From Gemmatimonadales bacterium (GTDB taxonomy: Bacteria; Gemmatimonadota; Gemmatimonadetes; Gemmatimonadales; GWC2-71-9): DNA of 64,000 nt. Position numbers and translations under genes: made by a program. A model generated the notes under the pieces. It worked only from the letters and a program-made list of their open reading frames with translations. It was not told where the DNA came from and ran no database searches. How positions within the stretch are numbered: the stretch's first letter is position 1; each line of letters begins with the position of its first letter. The stretch is taken from positions 1 to 64,000 of the forward strand of contig JAHBVU010000016.1 of NCBI GenBank assembly GCA_019637315.1. Reading direction: 5' to 3'. Of this stretch, positions 8,781 through 16,785 are shown one piece after another.

Positions 8781-10155
8781 TGGCGCTCTGCTCCTCATAG
8801 CGCGATAGCTTGCGATAGAGCGTCGACGGGTCGATCCCCAATACCTCAGCAGCGCGAGTCTTGTTGCCGCCCTCGGACTGCAGCACCCACATGATATAGG
8901 CGCGCTCCACGATCTCGAGCGACGGATTGGGCGAGGAACGCTCCGCAATCAGCGGCTCACGGCGCCGGCGGGTGATCCGCTCGGGCAGAGCCGTCGGATC
9001 GATCACATCTCCCTTGGACAACACCACGGCATGTTCGAGTGCGTTCTGCAACTCCCGAACGTTGCCAGGCCAGTCGTAGACCATCACGGCATCCAGCGCT
9101 TCAGAGGACAAGGCTCTCGGGTTGTCGCTCCGCTCGACGCTCAAATCCTGGAGGAAGGCGTCGATCAGCAGGATCAGATCGTCACGCCGCTCCCGCAAGG
9201 CGGGCAAGTCGAGCGCAATCACGTTGAGGCGATAGAACAGGTCCGATCGAAAGTGACCGCGCCGGACCTCTTCCTCGAGATCCCGATTGGTGGCGGCCAC
9301 AATCCGGACGTCGACCGGGATTGCCTCGGTGGCGCCGACAGGAATGACCTCCCGCTCCTGCAGCACGCGCAGCAACTTGATCTGGAGTGAGGGCGGCATT
9401 TCGCCGACTTCGTCCATGAAGAACGTTCCACCCCTCGCCGCGGCAAAGAGGCCCTGCTTGTCACGCACCGCGCCGGTAAATGAGCCCTTCACATGGCCGA
9501 ACAGTTCGCTCTCGAGCAGGTTCTCCGGCAAGGCGCCGCAGTTGATCGAGAGGAATGGCCCATCGGCACGAGTCGACAGGTTGTGGATGTAGCGGGCCAG
9601 CACCTCTTTACCCGTGCCGCTCTCACCCTGGATCAGCACCGTCGAATCCGTTGGCGCCACCACCTCGGCCAAACGCAGCACGTCGAGAAACCGGCGCGAC
9701 TTGCCGATCGGGCGCGACACCGACGGGCGGTCGTTGCCGCGACGCCGGATGTCCTGACGGAGCAGGCGGTTCTCGACACGCACCTGGCGGAACTCACACG
9801 CGCGTCGCAAGATGGCCAACAGCTCGTCGTTGGAAAACGGCTTCTGGATATAGTAGAACGCCCCGGCATTGACTGCCGCGACTGCCGTCTGCAGCGATGC
9901 CTGCGCGGTCATCAGGATGACCGGTGTCATGGCATCCTGATCCTTGGCGGCCTGCAGGATGTCGAGCCCGCTGACCTGAGGCATCCGGACGTCCGTCAGG
10001 ACGATGTCATGATTGCCGGCCCGGATCTGCTCCAGGCCAGCCTTACCGCCCTGCGCCGTGGTAATCTCGAATCCCTCTTTGCGAAGCAGAATCCGAAGAG
10101 TGTCCAGGATTCCGGATTCGTCGTCCACAATCAGGATCGAGGGTTGCTGACTCAT
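8773..10155 (-). CDS. Sigma54-dependent response regulator, NtrC/PilR-like
   Basis: 460 residues in three domains. The receiver domain (about 5-120) has the acidic pair in VDDES, the phospho-acceptor Asp55 in VLTDVRMP and Lys105 in QKPF. The AAA+ domain (about 150-380) has Walker A GESGTGKE (177-184), the sigma54-contact loop GSFTGA (224-229) and Walker B FMDEVGEM. The C-terminal Fis-type helix-turn-helix is in NKTRAAEVLGIDPSTLYRKL. It therefore activates sigma54 promoters after phosphorylation, presumably by the kinase encoded just upstream (ATGA overlap). The PilR label rests on the PilS-like kinase and the pil genes at 30-34 kb; the genes it controls cannot be read here. Confidence 0.9.
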   Translation of the reverse strand: MSQQPSILIVDDESGILDTLRILLRKEGFEITTAQGGKAGLEQIRAGNHDIVLTDVRMPQVSGLDILQAAKDQDAMTPVILMTAQASLQTAVAAVNAGAFYYIQKPFSNDELLAILRRACEFRQVRVENRLLRQDIRRRGNDRPSVSRPIGKSRRFLDVLRLAEVVAPTDSTVLIQGESGTGKEVLARYIHNLSTRADGPFLSINCGALPENLLESELFGHVKGSFTGAVRDKQGLFAAARGGTFFMDEVGEMPPSLQIKLLRVLQEREVIPVGATEAIPVDVRIVAATNRDLEEEVRRGHFRSDLFYRLNVIALDLPALRERRDDLILLIDAFLQDLSVERSDNPRALSSEALDAVMVYDWPGNVRELQNALEHAVVLSKGDVIDPTALPERITRRRREPLIAERSSPNPSLEIVERAYIMWVLQSEGGNKTRAAEVLGIDPSTLYRKLSRYEEQSASA

Positions 10156-11891
10156 GCCGCGTCCTCCATCGTCATCTTCGCGTGCAGCAAAATGGTAAAT
10201 GTGGTGCCCTGTCCAGACTCCGAGTCGACCAGCACGAGACCACGATGCGATTCGACGGCGCGCTGAACGATTGCTAGGCCGAGTCCGCTGCCGCCCGGAC
10301 GCCCCGAGGCAAAGGGCTCGAACAGGCGATCCCGAATTTCCGGATCGATCCCGGGCCCGTTGTCCGACACCCGAAGTCGTACCGCCTGCTCGAACTCCGA
10401 CCCGCTGGGCAATTCCCCCGAGGGCGGTACATCGATCGTCACCTCGACCCGACCGGGCCCGTGCAATGCCTGGACGGCATTTAGCATCAGGTTCCAGACG
10501 ATCCGATGCACCAGGTCTTCGTCCGCTTGCACCAGCACCGGTCCGCCAGTGACGATCAGCTCGACGCCGGAACCGAAGTCGGGATGCTCCCGAACCAACC
10601 GCGCCGCATCCGTCGTAACCGCAAGTAAGTTGACCATTCGAAAATGGCTGGCCCGCACCCGGGAAAAGTCCAGAAACTCGCCCAGCAACCGACTCAGGCG
10701 ATCGCTCTCCCGCAACACCAGATCACCGAGGATCCGCTCGTCCGGGTCGGCGCTCCCGGACCGAACCAGCTGCTCGACAGCGCTCCGGATCGATGCCAGC
10801 GGATTCCGAATCTCGTGCGCCAGCGATGCCGACAACGCGGCCACCGCCTCCAACCGCTCGGCCCGCAGGTGGAGCTCACGGAGGTGCTGCGCATCCGAGA
10901 TGTCCGTAAAAATCGCCGTCACCGACGGAACTGTCTCGGACTCACGCCGGAACGTGGTGGTGCTCAGCCCGATCGGAAACGCCCGGCCACTCGGCCGCCG
11001 AACCTGGCCCTCCGCACGCGGCACCCGCCGCCCGGTCTCGATCCCTGCCGTCACCGCCTGGTGAAGCTCGGGGGCACGCTCTTCCAACGTCTCCAGTATC
11101 GGCCGGCCCAGCCAATCTTCTGAGAGATCGAGAATCGCCTCCGCCGTCGGGTTAATGAAGGCCAGTTCGCCCCGCCCGTTCACGGTCAGCACCCCGGACC
11201 GGATGTTCCGGAGAATCTCGTCGGCCTGAAACCGAACCTGCTCCAGCTCACTCTCGAGCTGGGTCTGCTCTTCGGCCACTCGGCGGAGCCGCTGGCCGAG
11301 GAACGTGACGAAGACGAAGACGAGGGTGAAAACCAGGACCTGGCCCCAGAGCCCGGGGGCGGTGGCGCGCTCCGGATAGGCCCAGCTCGCGTTGGCCAGG
11401 AACAGGACCGACCCGAACACCGCCATCACGATCCCGGACCTGAGCGGCATCATCAGGCCGTACATCGCGATCACCAGCACATAAAGGGCTGCCCAGCCGC
11501 TCTGCTCCGCACCGGCAAAGTGAACCAGCGCCGTAACCAGGAGCAGATCCATCGCGGCCTGCGTCTGCAGGAACCCGAGCCCGGGCCGGCCTCGCCTAAC
11601 GAAAACCACATACGCGGCATAGCCGGTTACCGCCAACGCCAGCAGCACCGTAATGACGGCAAGGAACGCAACGTATCGCGCGGCATCCCCGTCGACCGAC
11701 TCGGGCGCTCGCGAAAAGGCGAGTGCCGCCTGAACCAGCGTCAGCACCGCCAGCACGGTCCGCCCAACCAGCAGCCAGCGCACCAGAACCGGAAAGCCGG
11801 GCAGGCTCACGCGAGCGTCGACCAGAACCTCGTCGGACCGGTCAGACGCGCGTGTCTGGAAGACTGGCTCCGAAGGTCCCCGTTGGGTCAT
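10152..11891 (-). CDS. PAS-domain sensor histidine kinase, PilS-like
   Basis: 579 residues from the ATG at 11891 (a TTG at 11915 could add eight). An N-terminal block of about six TM helices spans residues 30-200. A short coiled coil follows (EEQTQLESELEQVRFQADEIL), then a PAS domain (GVLTVNGRGELAFINPTAEAI). The HisKA H-box SLAHEIRNPLASIRSAVEQL carries the phospho-accepting His at about 359, and the HATPase domain has NLMLNAVQAL, DNGPGI and GGSGLGLAIV. Six helices plus PAS plus this H-box is the PilS arrangement. It shares an ATGA overlap with the response regulator gene. It lies divergently from the S4-domain gene across only about 70 bases. The signal is unknown. Confidence 0.88.
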   Translation of the reverse strand: MTQRGPSEPVFQTRASDRSDEVLVDARVSLPGFPVLVRWLLVGRTVLAVLTLVQAALAFSRAPESVDGDAARYVAFLAVITVLLALAVTGYAAYVVFVRRGRPGLGFLQTQAAMDLLLVTALVHFAGAEQSGWAALYVLVIAMYGLMMPLRSGIVMAVFGSVLFLANASWAYPERATAPGLWGQVLVFTLVFVFVTFLGQRLRRVAEEQTQLESELEQVRFQADEILRNIRSGVLTVNGRGELAFINPTAEAILDLSEDWLGRPILETLEERAPELHQAVTAGIETGRRVPRAEGQVRRPSGRAFPIGLSTTTFRRESETVPSVTAIFTDISDAQHLRELHLRAERLEAVAALSASLAHEIRNPLASIRSAVEQLVRSGSADPDERILGDLVLRESDRLSRLLGEFLDFSRVRASHFRMVNLLAVTTDAARLVREHPDFGSGVELIVTGGPVLVQADEDLVHRIVWNLMLNAVQALHGPGRVEVTIDVPPSGELPSGSEFEQAVRLRVSDNGPGIDPEIRDRLFEPFASGRPGGSGLGLAIVQRAVESHRGLVLVDSESGQGTTFTILLHAKMTMEDAA

Positions 11892-11960
11892 ATCCGCATT
11901 CGGATTCGGTGGCAACCTGCTAAGTTAATAGGAACGCCAGGGCGGGCACGAGGCAGCAAG

Positions 11961-12389
11961 GTGACAAAACGGCCGACAACGAGCGCACTAGAACCCGAAC
12001 CCCCTGCGCCAGGCGGGGTCCGGCTCGACCTCTGGCTCTGGGCCGCACGATTCTACAAGACCAGGACGCTCGCAGCCGCAGCCGTGGATGGTGGCAAGGT
12101 CGAGCTCAACGAGTCTCCGGCAAAGCGCAGCAAGCTGGTCCGCGTCGGCGATCGGATCAGTCTCCGCAACGGCCCCTATCGCCACGACCTCGAGGTCAAA
12201 GGGCTGGCCGAACGCCGCGGATCTGCCAGCGTGGCGGCCACCCTGTATCTCGAAACGCCGGAAAGCCTGGCCGCGCGCCAGACCGTTGCCGACCGGCTCC
12301 GCCTGCAGAACCCCATTTTCTACGACGGAGCCGGGCGGCCAACCAAGAAGCAGCGTCGTGCCATCGAACGATGGAAGGGGCGGGAATAG
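11961..12389 (+). CDS. hslR: S4-domain RNA-binding protein, HslR/Hsp15-like
   Basis: 142 residues from a GTG at 11961 with GAGG seven bases upstream; the much longer open frame to the left overlaps the histidine kinase and is not used. An S4 domain is clear (RLDLWLWAARFYKTRTLAAAAVDGGKVELN, then KLVRVGDRISLRNGP). It is followed by a basic C-terminal tail (RPTKKQRRAIERWKGRE) typical of Hsp15. Hsp15 binds 50S subunits carrying stalled peptidyl-tRNA in ribosome quality control. The first 17 residues are Pro/Glu-rich and not conserved in the family. Ends in a hairpin terminator shared with the convergent DsrE-like gene. Confidence 0.85.
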   Translation: MTKRPTTSALEPEPPAPGGVRLDLWLWAARFYKTRTLAAAAVDGGKVELNESPAKRSKLVRVGDRISLRNGPYRHDLEVKGLAERRGSASVAATLYLETPESLAARQTVADRLRLQNPIFYDGAGRPTKKQRRAIERWKGRE

Positions 12390-12398
12390 CTCCCGCCC
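12378..12398. terminator. Hairpin terminator between convergent genes
   Basis: GGGCGGGA and TCCCGCCC form an 8-bp stem with a 5-base loop. It overlaps the last codons of the S4-domain gene and ends 5 bases before the stop of the DsrE-like gene. No T-tract follows, so factor-independent termination is uncertain. Confidence 0.5.
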
Positions 12399-12403
12399 GA
12401 CCG

Positions 12404-13063
12404 CTAGGTCCGCGAGTACGTCAAACCGTGGCGATGAGCCACCTCGAACGCCACCACCATCGCCGGCACGACGACCACCCCGGGGAGCAGGTTCGCACGC
12501 AACTCCGCGTCGATGGCAGCGGCGTTCCCGCCGCTGCCCGCCAAGCGGCTTACCCAGACCCGCAGCGCGTTGTTGCACAAGAGGAAGGTCGCCCCGCGGC
12601 TGTGCAGGCTCGCAATGTTGGCGTCCCTGAAGTAGCCGTTCATGAAGACCGGATCACCCTCGGCGGGTCGGTTGAACCAGTTCCGGACCAGCGGTTGCTT
12701 GGTAGCCGGATCCTCGATCCCAAGCGCGGCCCCGGCGTTGTACTTGGCCCACATGGCATCGTTCCAAGCCAGCGGGACCGTCCCCCCATAGAACGTCCCG
12801 ACCACGCTGATGTCGGAGCCCGGCACCTGGTAGACCGATTTGAGGGTCTCGATGAAGTTGTGCATGTGGATCAGCGGCAAGCCCCCGCCATGGGCATTGA
12901 AGTCGAAGAGCTGCCGATGGCTGCCTTTGACACCGAGAACCCAGCGATCCGCCTCATGCACCTTCGGCTGCTGCGCGCCGACCGGGTCGGCCGCTACCGC
13001 CCCCGCAGCGAGAGTACCCAGTCCGGCCAGAAACCCTCGTCGCTTGATCCGTTCGAACAGCAT
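12404..13063 (-). CDS. Tat-exported DsrE-like protein
   Basis: 219 residues. The N-terminus has a twin-arginine signal (KRRGFLAGLGTLAAGAVA), so a folded and possibly cofactor- or sulfur-carrying protein is sent to the periplasm. The body has the alpha/beta DsrE/DsrF-like layout: VLGVKGSHRQLFDFNAHGG, then IHMHNFIETL, VVGTFYGGTVPLAW, and ATFLLCNNALR, where Cys163 matches the position of the conserved sulfur-binding cysteine of DsrE/TusD. It is the only cysteine I see outside the signal region. It lies 28 bases downstream of the TsdA-like cytochrome gene on the same strand, so a role in sulfur handling with that enzyme is likely. The exact reaction is not known. Confidence 0.7.
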   Translation of the reverse strand: MLFERIKRRGFLAGLGTLAAGAVAADPVGAQQPKVHEADRWVLGVKGSHRQLFDFNAHGGGLPLIHMHNFIETLKSVYQVPGSDISVVGTFYGGTVPLAWNDAMWAKYNAGAALGIEDPATKQPLVRNWFNRPAEGDPVFMNGYFRDANIASLHSRGATFLLCNNALRVWVSRLAGSGGNAAAIDAELRANLLPGVVVVPAMVVAFEVAHRHGLTYSRT

Positions 13064-13091
13064 CGGTTCCTCCTTCGCGCCGCGGCGCGTG

Positions 13092-13958
13092 CTAACGACC
13101 GGCCGGCGCTCTGCCGGCCTTGGTCGGATATGCTACATCCGGGGGAGGATCTCCCTTGGGCCAGTCCTCGGCCTTACGCGCAAAGTCGGGCCGAGATCGG
13201 GACACCATGTACCCCGCAATGTCGAACGCCTCCTGGTCGCTCAGCGACCCCTTGGCGTCAAAAGGCATATTAGCCCGAAGGAAGGCGGCTGCCGTGCGAA
13301 GCCGCGCCATACCCGCGCCGATCGAATAGGACTCGGCACCCCAGAGCGGCGGATAGTACGCCGGGAAGCTGTCTGGATGCGGGTTGACCATGCCCTCCCC
13401 ATTGGCCCCGTGACAGCGGGCGCACTGCTGGACATACAACAGGCGGCCGCGTACGGTATCGGGTACCAGTGGCTCCAATTGACGGAACCCCTGCCCCGGA
13501 ACCTCCCCCGGCGGAGCAACGTCGCGTGAGAGGAATGCCATATATGCGATGATATCGGTCATATCCCGACCATCCCGAGGTAGACCCTTCCCCACCAGGC
13601 TTCGCTCGAAGCAGTCGTTGATCCGGTCCTCGATCAGATTGACCTTGGCGTTCCGAGACCGGTACTGGGGGAACCTGCTGTAGATCCCGACCCAGGGCGC
13701 TGCATGGGGAAGCGTCCCGTTCTCGAGGTGGCAGCTGGTGCAGTTGAGGCGGTTCCCGACGTAGTCGGGGAGGCTGTCGCGCGTCGAGGCCAGGATGGCC
13801 CGGCCCCGCCGAATCGAGACGCCAACCGGTCCCTCGGGAATCTCGGCATCGGTGGGGACCCGGAAGGCGAGCGCCTCCGCTACCGGTGGAGCCGCTTCGG
13901 GAGGCGACCCGCACGCCGCCAGCCCCGCCAGGACGAGACAGAATGTGGTTCGGCGCAT
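13092..13958 (-). CDS. tsdA: Diheme cytochrome c lipoprotein, thiosulfate dehydrogenase (TsdA)-like
   Basis: 288 residues with a lipoprotein signal (lipobox LAAC, Cys16). There are two heme c sites, CTSCH (73-77) and CARCH (179-183). Around the first heme are the TsdA hallmarks APWVGIYSRFPQYRSR and RINDCFERSLVGKGLP; the Cys116 in this last motif is a candidate for the unusual cysteine heme ligand of TsdA. The second domain ends with ANMPFD, a probable methionine ligand. TsdA enzymes interconvert thiosulfate and tetrathionate in the periplasm. The two-heme length and motif order fit; assignment of direction and substrate is from family knowledge. Heme attachment would need the ccm genes seen at 53.7-55.9 kb. 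Confidence 0.8.
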   Translation of the reverse strand: MRRTTFCLVLAGLAACGSPPEAAPPVAEALAFRVPTDAEIPEGPVGVSIRRGRAILASTRDSLPDYVGNRLNCTSCHLENGTLPHAAPWVGIYSRFPQYRSRNAKVNLIEDRINDCFERSLVGKGLPRDGRDMTDIIAYMAFLSRDVAPPGEVPGQGFRQLEPLVPDTVRGRLLYVQQCARCHGANGEGMVNPHPDSFPAYYPPLWGAESYSIGAGMARLRTAAAFLRANMPFDAKGSLSDQEAFDIAGYMVSRSRPDFARKAEDWPKGDPPPDVAYPTKAGRAPAGR

Positions 13959-14001
13959 GCATTCAAGCTACGGACCGCTCGAGGACCGCACAACTGCGGC
14001 G

Positions 14002-14346
14002 TCAGCGAGAATGACTGTAGATCAGATCGATCAGCTCGTCGTACATCGCATCGGCTTTGGCGCCGTCGGCGCGGATCGCATGCGTGGCGCAGTGCCGGAG
14101 ATGGTTCCGCATCAGCTCGCGACCCACCGACCGGAGCGCCTCATGCACCGACGCAATCTGCGTCATGATGTCGGCGCAGTATCGCTCCTCCTCGACCATC
14201 CGGGCCAAACCGCGGACCTGCCCTTCGATCCGCCGCAGCCGCTTGAGGTTGCGCATCTTGCGTTCGGGGTCGACCGCGATGGCCTTGCGCCCGTCGCCGG
14301 GCTGCGCCGCACAGCCGCATTCGGCTGCCTCGATTGGTTCCGTCAT
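14002..14346 (-). CDS. csoR: CsoR-family copper-sensing repressor
   Basis: 114 residues. After a Cys-containing N-terminal extension (ECGCAAQPGD) comes the all-helical CsoR fold beginning RLRRIEGQVRGLARMVEEERYC. The Cu(I) ligand set is Cys57, His82 and Cys86, with the 25/4 spacing of characterised CsoR proteins (RYCADI ... NHLRHC). This distinguishes it from RcnR/FrmR relatives. The start codon overlaps the copA stop as ATGA, so it is translated from the copA transcript and probably autoregulates that operon through the site at 16715-16733. The N-terminal CxC is an addition that could also bind metal. Confidence 0.9.
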   Translation of the reverse strand: MTEPIEAAECGCAAQPGDGRKAIAVDPERKMRNLKRLRRIEGQVRGLARMVEEERYCADIMTQIASVHEALRSVGRELMRNHLRHCATHAIRADGAKADAMYDELIDLIYSHSR

Positions 14347-16700
14347 GCCACCGCTCCTTCAGGTACCCTCCGGCTGCGCGGCCACCAGCCCCGCAGCCGG
14401 AGGGAATTGGACACCACGCTCACCGACGACAATGCCATCGCGGCACTCGCAATGATCGGACTGAGCTGCAGCCCGAATACCGGGTAGAGGACTCCGGCCG
14501 CAATCGGAATACCGACCACATTGTAGATGAACGCCCAGAACAGGTTCTCACGCATCGTCCGCACCGTCCGCCGCGACAACGCCACCGCATCCGCAACGGC
14601 GTCGAGGTCGGCGCGCATCAGAGTCATGTCGCCGGCCTCGATGGCAATGTCGGTTCCCGACCCCATCACGAGCCCGACATCGGCCTGGACCAGCGCGGGC
14701 GCATCGTTGATGCCGTCGCCCACCATGGCCACCACCCGACCCGCCCGCTGACGCCGCGAGACCTCCTCGATCTTCTGATCCGGCAAACGATCGGCCATCA
14801 CGTCGTCGATCCCAACCTGAGCGGCTACCGCACGCGCCGTTCGCTCCGCATCGCCCGTCAGCATCACGACCTCGAGGCCCATGCCCCGAAGCCGCTCAAC
14901 CGCAGCGCGTGAGCTCTCGCGCGGTCGATCGGCGACGGCAATCAGCCCCACCAACTGCCCGTCGACGGCGACATAGCTCACCGTGGCGCCCTGCCCGGCC
15001 AGGAGGGCCGCATCCTCACCGAGCGGGGCGACCCGCAAGCCGTAGTCGTCCATCAGCTTCGCATTCCCCACCGCCACGGCGCGACCATCGACCAGCCCCA
15101 CCGCGCCCTTCCCGGCAATCGCCTCGAACTGCTCCGCACCTGCGAGCACCCGACCGCCAGCCTCGGCGTGGCGAACGATCGCCTCGCCCAGCGGATGCTC
15201 GGATCCCTTCTCGAGCGCAGCCGCCATGGTCAGGACCTCATCCTCGCTCCCGGCCTCGGCCGCCACCACCGCCGCGACATCGGGACGGCCCTGCGTAATC
15301 GTCCCGGTCTTGTCGAGAATCACCGTGTCGAGCGCCTGCGCCCGTTCGAGCGCCTCGCCCCCTTTGATGAGCACCCCAAGCTCAGCACCCTTGCCGGTAG
15401 CAACCATCACGGCTGTCGGAACCGCCAGTCCCATGGCGCAGGGGCAGGCAATGATCAGCACCGAGATGGCTGCAGTCATGGCCCGCACAAATGCCGCGTC
15501 GTCGACCAGTACGAACCAGGCGACGAAGGTGACGACGGCAATTGCCACGACAACAGGTACGAAGACGGCACTGATCCGGTCGGCCAAACGCTGAATCGGG
15601 GCCCGCGTTGCCTGCGCATCCCGCATCAGCTTGACGATTCGCGCCAGCACCGTGGCCGATCCGATCGCCGTCGTTTCGAGGGTGACACTGCCCGTCCGGT
15701 TGATGGTTCCCCCGATCATCGACTCGCCCGGACCGCGCGACACCGGCAACGGTTCACCCGTGACCATCGACTCGTCGACCGCAGTCGTGCCCGATCGAAT
15801 CACACCATCGACCGGCACCCGCTCGCCGGGACGAATGACGACCCGATCGCCGACGACGACCTGATCGAGAGGAACTTCGATTTCGAGCCCATTGCGAATT
15901 ACCCGGGCCTGCTTGGGACTGAGATCGATCAGGCTGCGAATGGCGCGACCGGTTTGCCGCTTGGCGCGCGCTTCGAGCGCCTGCCCGGCCAGCAGAAAGC
16001 CGAGAATCAGGATCACGGCTTCGTAGTAGACGTCGGCCATCAGGCCGCGCGTCAGGTAGACGTCGGGGGCCACCGTCGCAACCAGACTGAGCAGAAACGC
16101 CGCCCCGGTGCCCAGCGCCACCAGGGTGTTCATGTTGGCGGTCCGGTGGCGCAGTGCCGTCCAGGCTCGGGTGTAGAAGTGACGTCCTGCCCAGGCCACT
16201 ACCGGCACGGTCATGCCCAGCAGGCTCCAGCGAAGCAGGTCGGCCGGGGCGGCATAAAGCGCCGGAAACCACGCCGCCAGCGGCCCCCCGATGACCCGGT
16301 CGGCCCACGCCATGATCGGGTCGACGGCGCCGTGGTGCCCGCCCGTCGCCATCAACGGCATCGATACCAGCATCGCAATTGCGCCAAGCGCGAGACTGAT
16401 CAGTGCCTTGGTGCGGTAGGACCGGTACTCGCGGTCCTGGGCATGGTCGAGCGCCCGTTCGGCCGCCTCTGCCGTCTCGTCGACCGCCGGCAGCGTCGCG
16501 CCATAGCCGGAAGCCTCGATGACCTCGATCAACCGGTTCGGGGAGACGGCGGCCGGGTCGAACTGCACGGTCGCGGCGTGGGTCATCAGGTTGACCGAGG
16601 CCGATTCGACCCCAGGAGTCCGGTCGAGCGACCGCTGAACCCGCCCCTGACAGGCCGCGCAGGTCATGCCTTGAACGGAAAGAGTGACAGTGTCAGACAT
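14343..16700 (-). CDS. copA: Copper-exporting P1B-type ATPase CopA
   Basis: 785 residues with a complete set of P1B-1 features. There is one N-terminal HMA domain (GMTCAACQ, Cys14 and Cys17), the membrane copper site CPC at 419-421, the phosphorylation motif DKTGT at 463-467, the TGE actuator motif (MVTGEPLPV), an HP dipeptide in GSEHPLGEAIV and GDGINDAP at the hinge. Eight TM helices fit the sequence. A His-rich loop (GGHHGAVDP) lies between the first helices. It exports Cu(I) from the cytosol at ATP expense. csoR is coupled downstream. No copZ chaperone gene is next to it. Confidence 0.95.
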   Translation of the reverse strand: MSDTVTLSVQGMTCAACQGRVQRSLDRTPGVESASVNLMTHAATVQFDPAAVSPNRLIEVIEASGYGATLPAVDETAEAAERALDHAQDREYRSYRTKALISLALGAIAMLVSMPLMATGGHHGAVDPIMAWADRVIGGPLAAWFPALYAAPADLLRWSLLGMTVPVVAWAGRHFYTRAWTALRHRTANMNTLVALGTGAAFLLSLVATVAPDVYLTRGLMADVYYEAVILILGFLLAGQALEARAKRQTGRAIRSLIDLSPKQARVIRNGLEIEVPLDQVVVGDRVVIRPGERVPVDGVIRSGTTAVDESMVTGEPLPVSRGPGESMIGGTINRTGSVTLETTAIGSATVLARIVKLMRDAQATRAPIQRLADRISAVFVPVVVAIAVVTFVAWFVLVDDAAFVRAMTAAISVLIIACPCAMGLAVPTAVMVATGKGAELGVLIKGGEALERAQALDTVILDKTGTITQGRPDVAAVVAAEAGSEDEVLTMAAALEKGSEHPLGEAIVRHAEAGGRVLAGAEQFEAIAGKGAVGLVDGRAVAVGNAKLMDDYGLRVAPLGEDAALLAGQGATVSYVAVDGQLVGLIAVADRPRESSRAAVERLRGMGLEVVMLTGDAERTARAVAAQVGIDDVMADRLPDQKIEEVSRRQRAGRVVAMVGDGINDAPALVQADVGLVMGSGTDIAIEAGDMTLMRADLDAVADAVALSRRTVRTMRENLFWAFIYNVVGIPIAAGVLYPVFGLQLSPIIASAAMALSSVSVVSNSLRLRGWWPRSRRVPEGAVA

Positions 16701-16714
16701 GATCGAACGATAGC

Positions 16715-16733
16715 ATACCCCCCTACCCTATAC
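16715..16733. promoter_or_regulatory. Candidate CsoR operator upstream of copA
   Basis: The 19-base run ATACCCCCCTACCCTATAC lies 15 to 33 bases upstream of the copA ATG. Its C-tracts flanked by TA steps (GTATAGGG...GGGGTAT on the copA strand) closely resemble published CsoR boxes. It also contains TATAGG and adjoins TATGCT on the minus strand, either of which could be the -10, so repressor binding would block transcription. Confidence 0.6.
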
Positions 16734-16751
16734 AACCCCTGGCAAAACGAA

Positions 16752-16776
16752 GGGCGGGCTCGCAAGGAACCCGCCC
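16752..16776 (-). terminator. Terminator after the small beta-barrel gene
   Basis: Read on the minus strand, GGGCGGG and CCCGCCC form a 7-bp stem around an 11-base loop, followed by the T-rich TTCGTTTTGCC. It lies 10 bases past the stop of the gene at 16786-17388 and separates it from copA. Confidence 0.65.
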
Positions 16777-16785
16777 ATAGGACGA

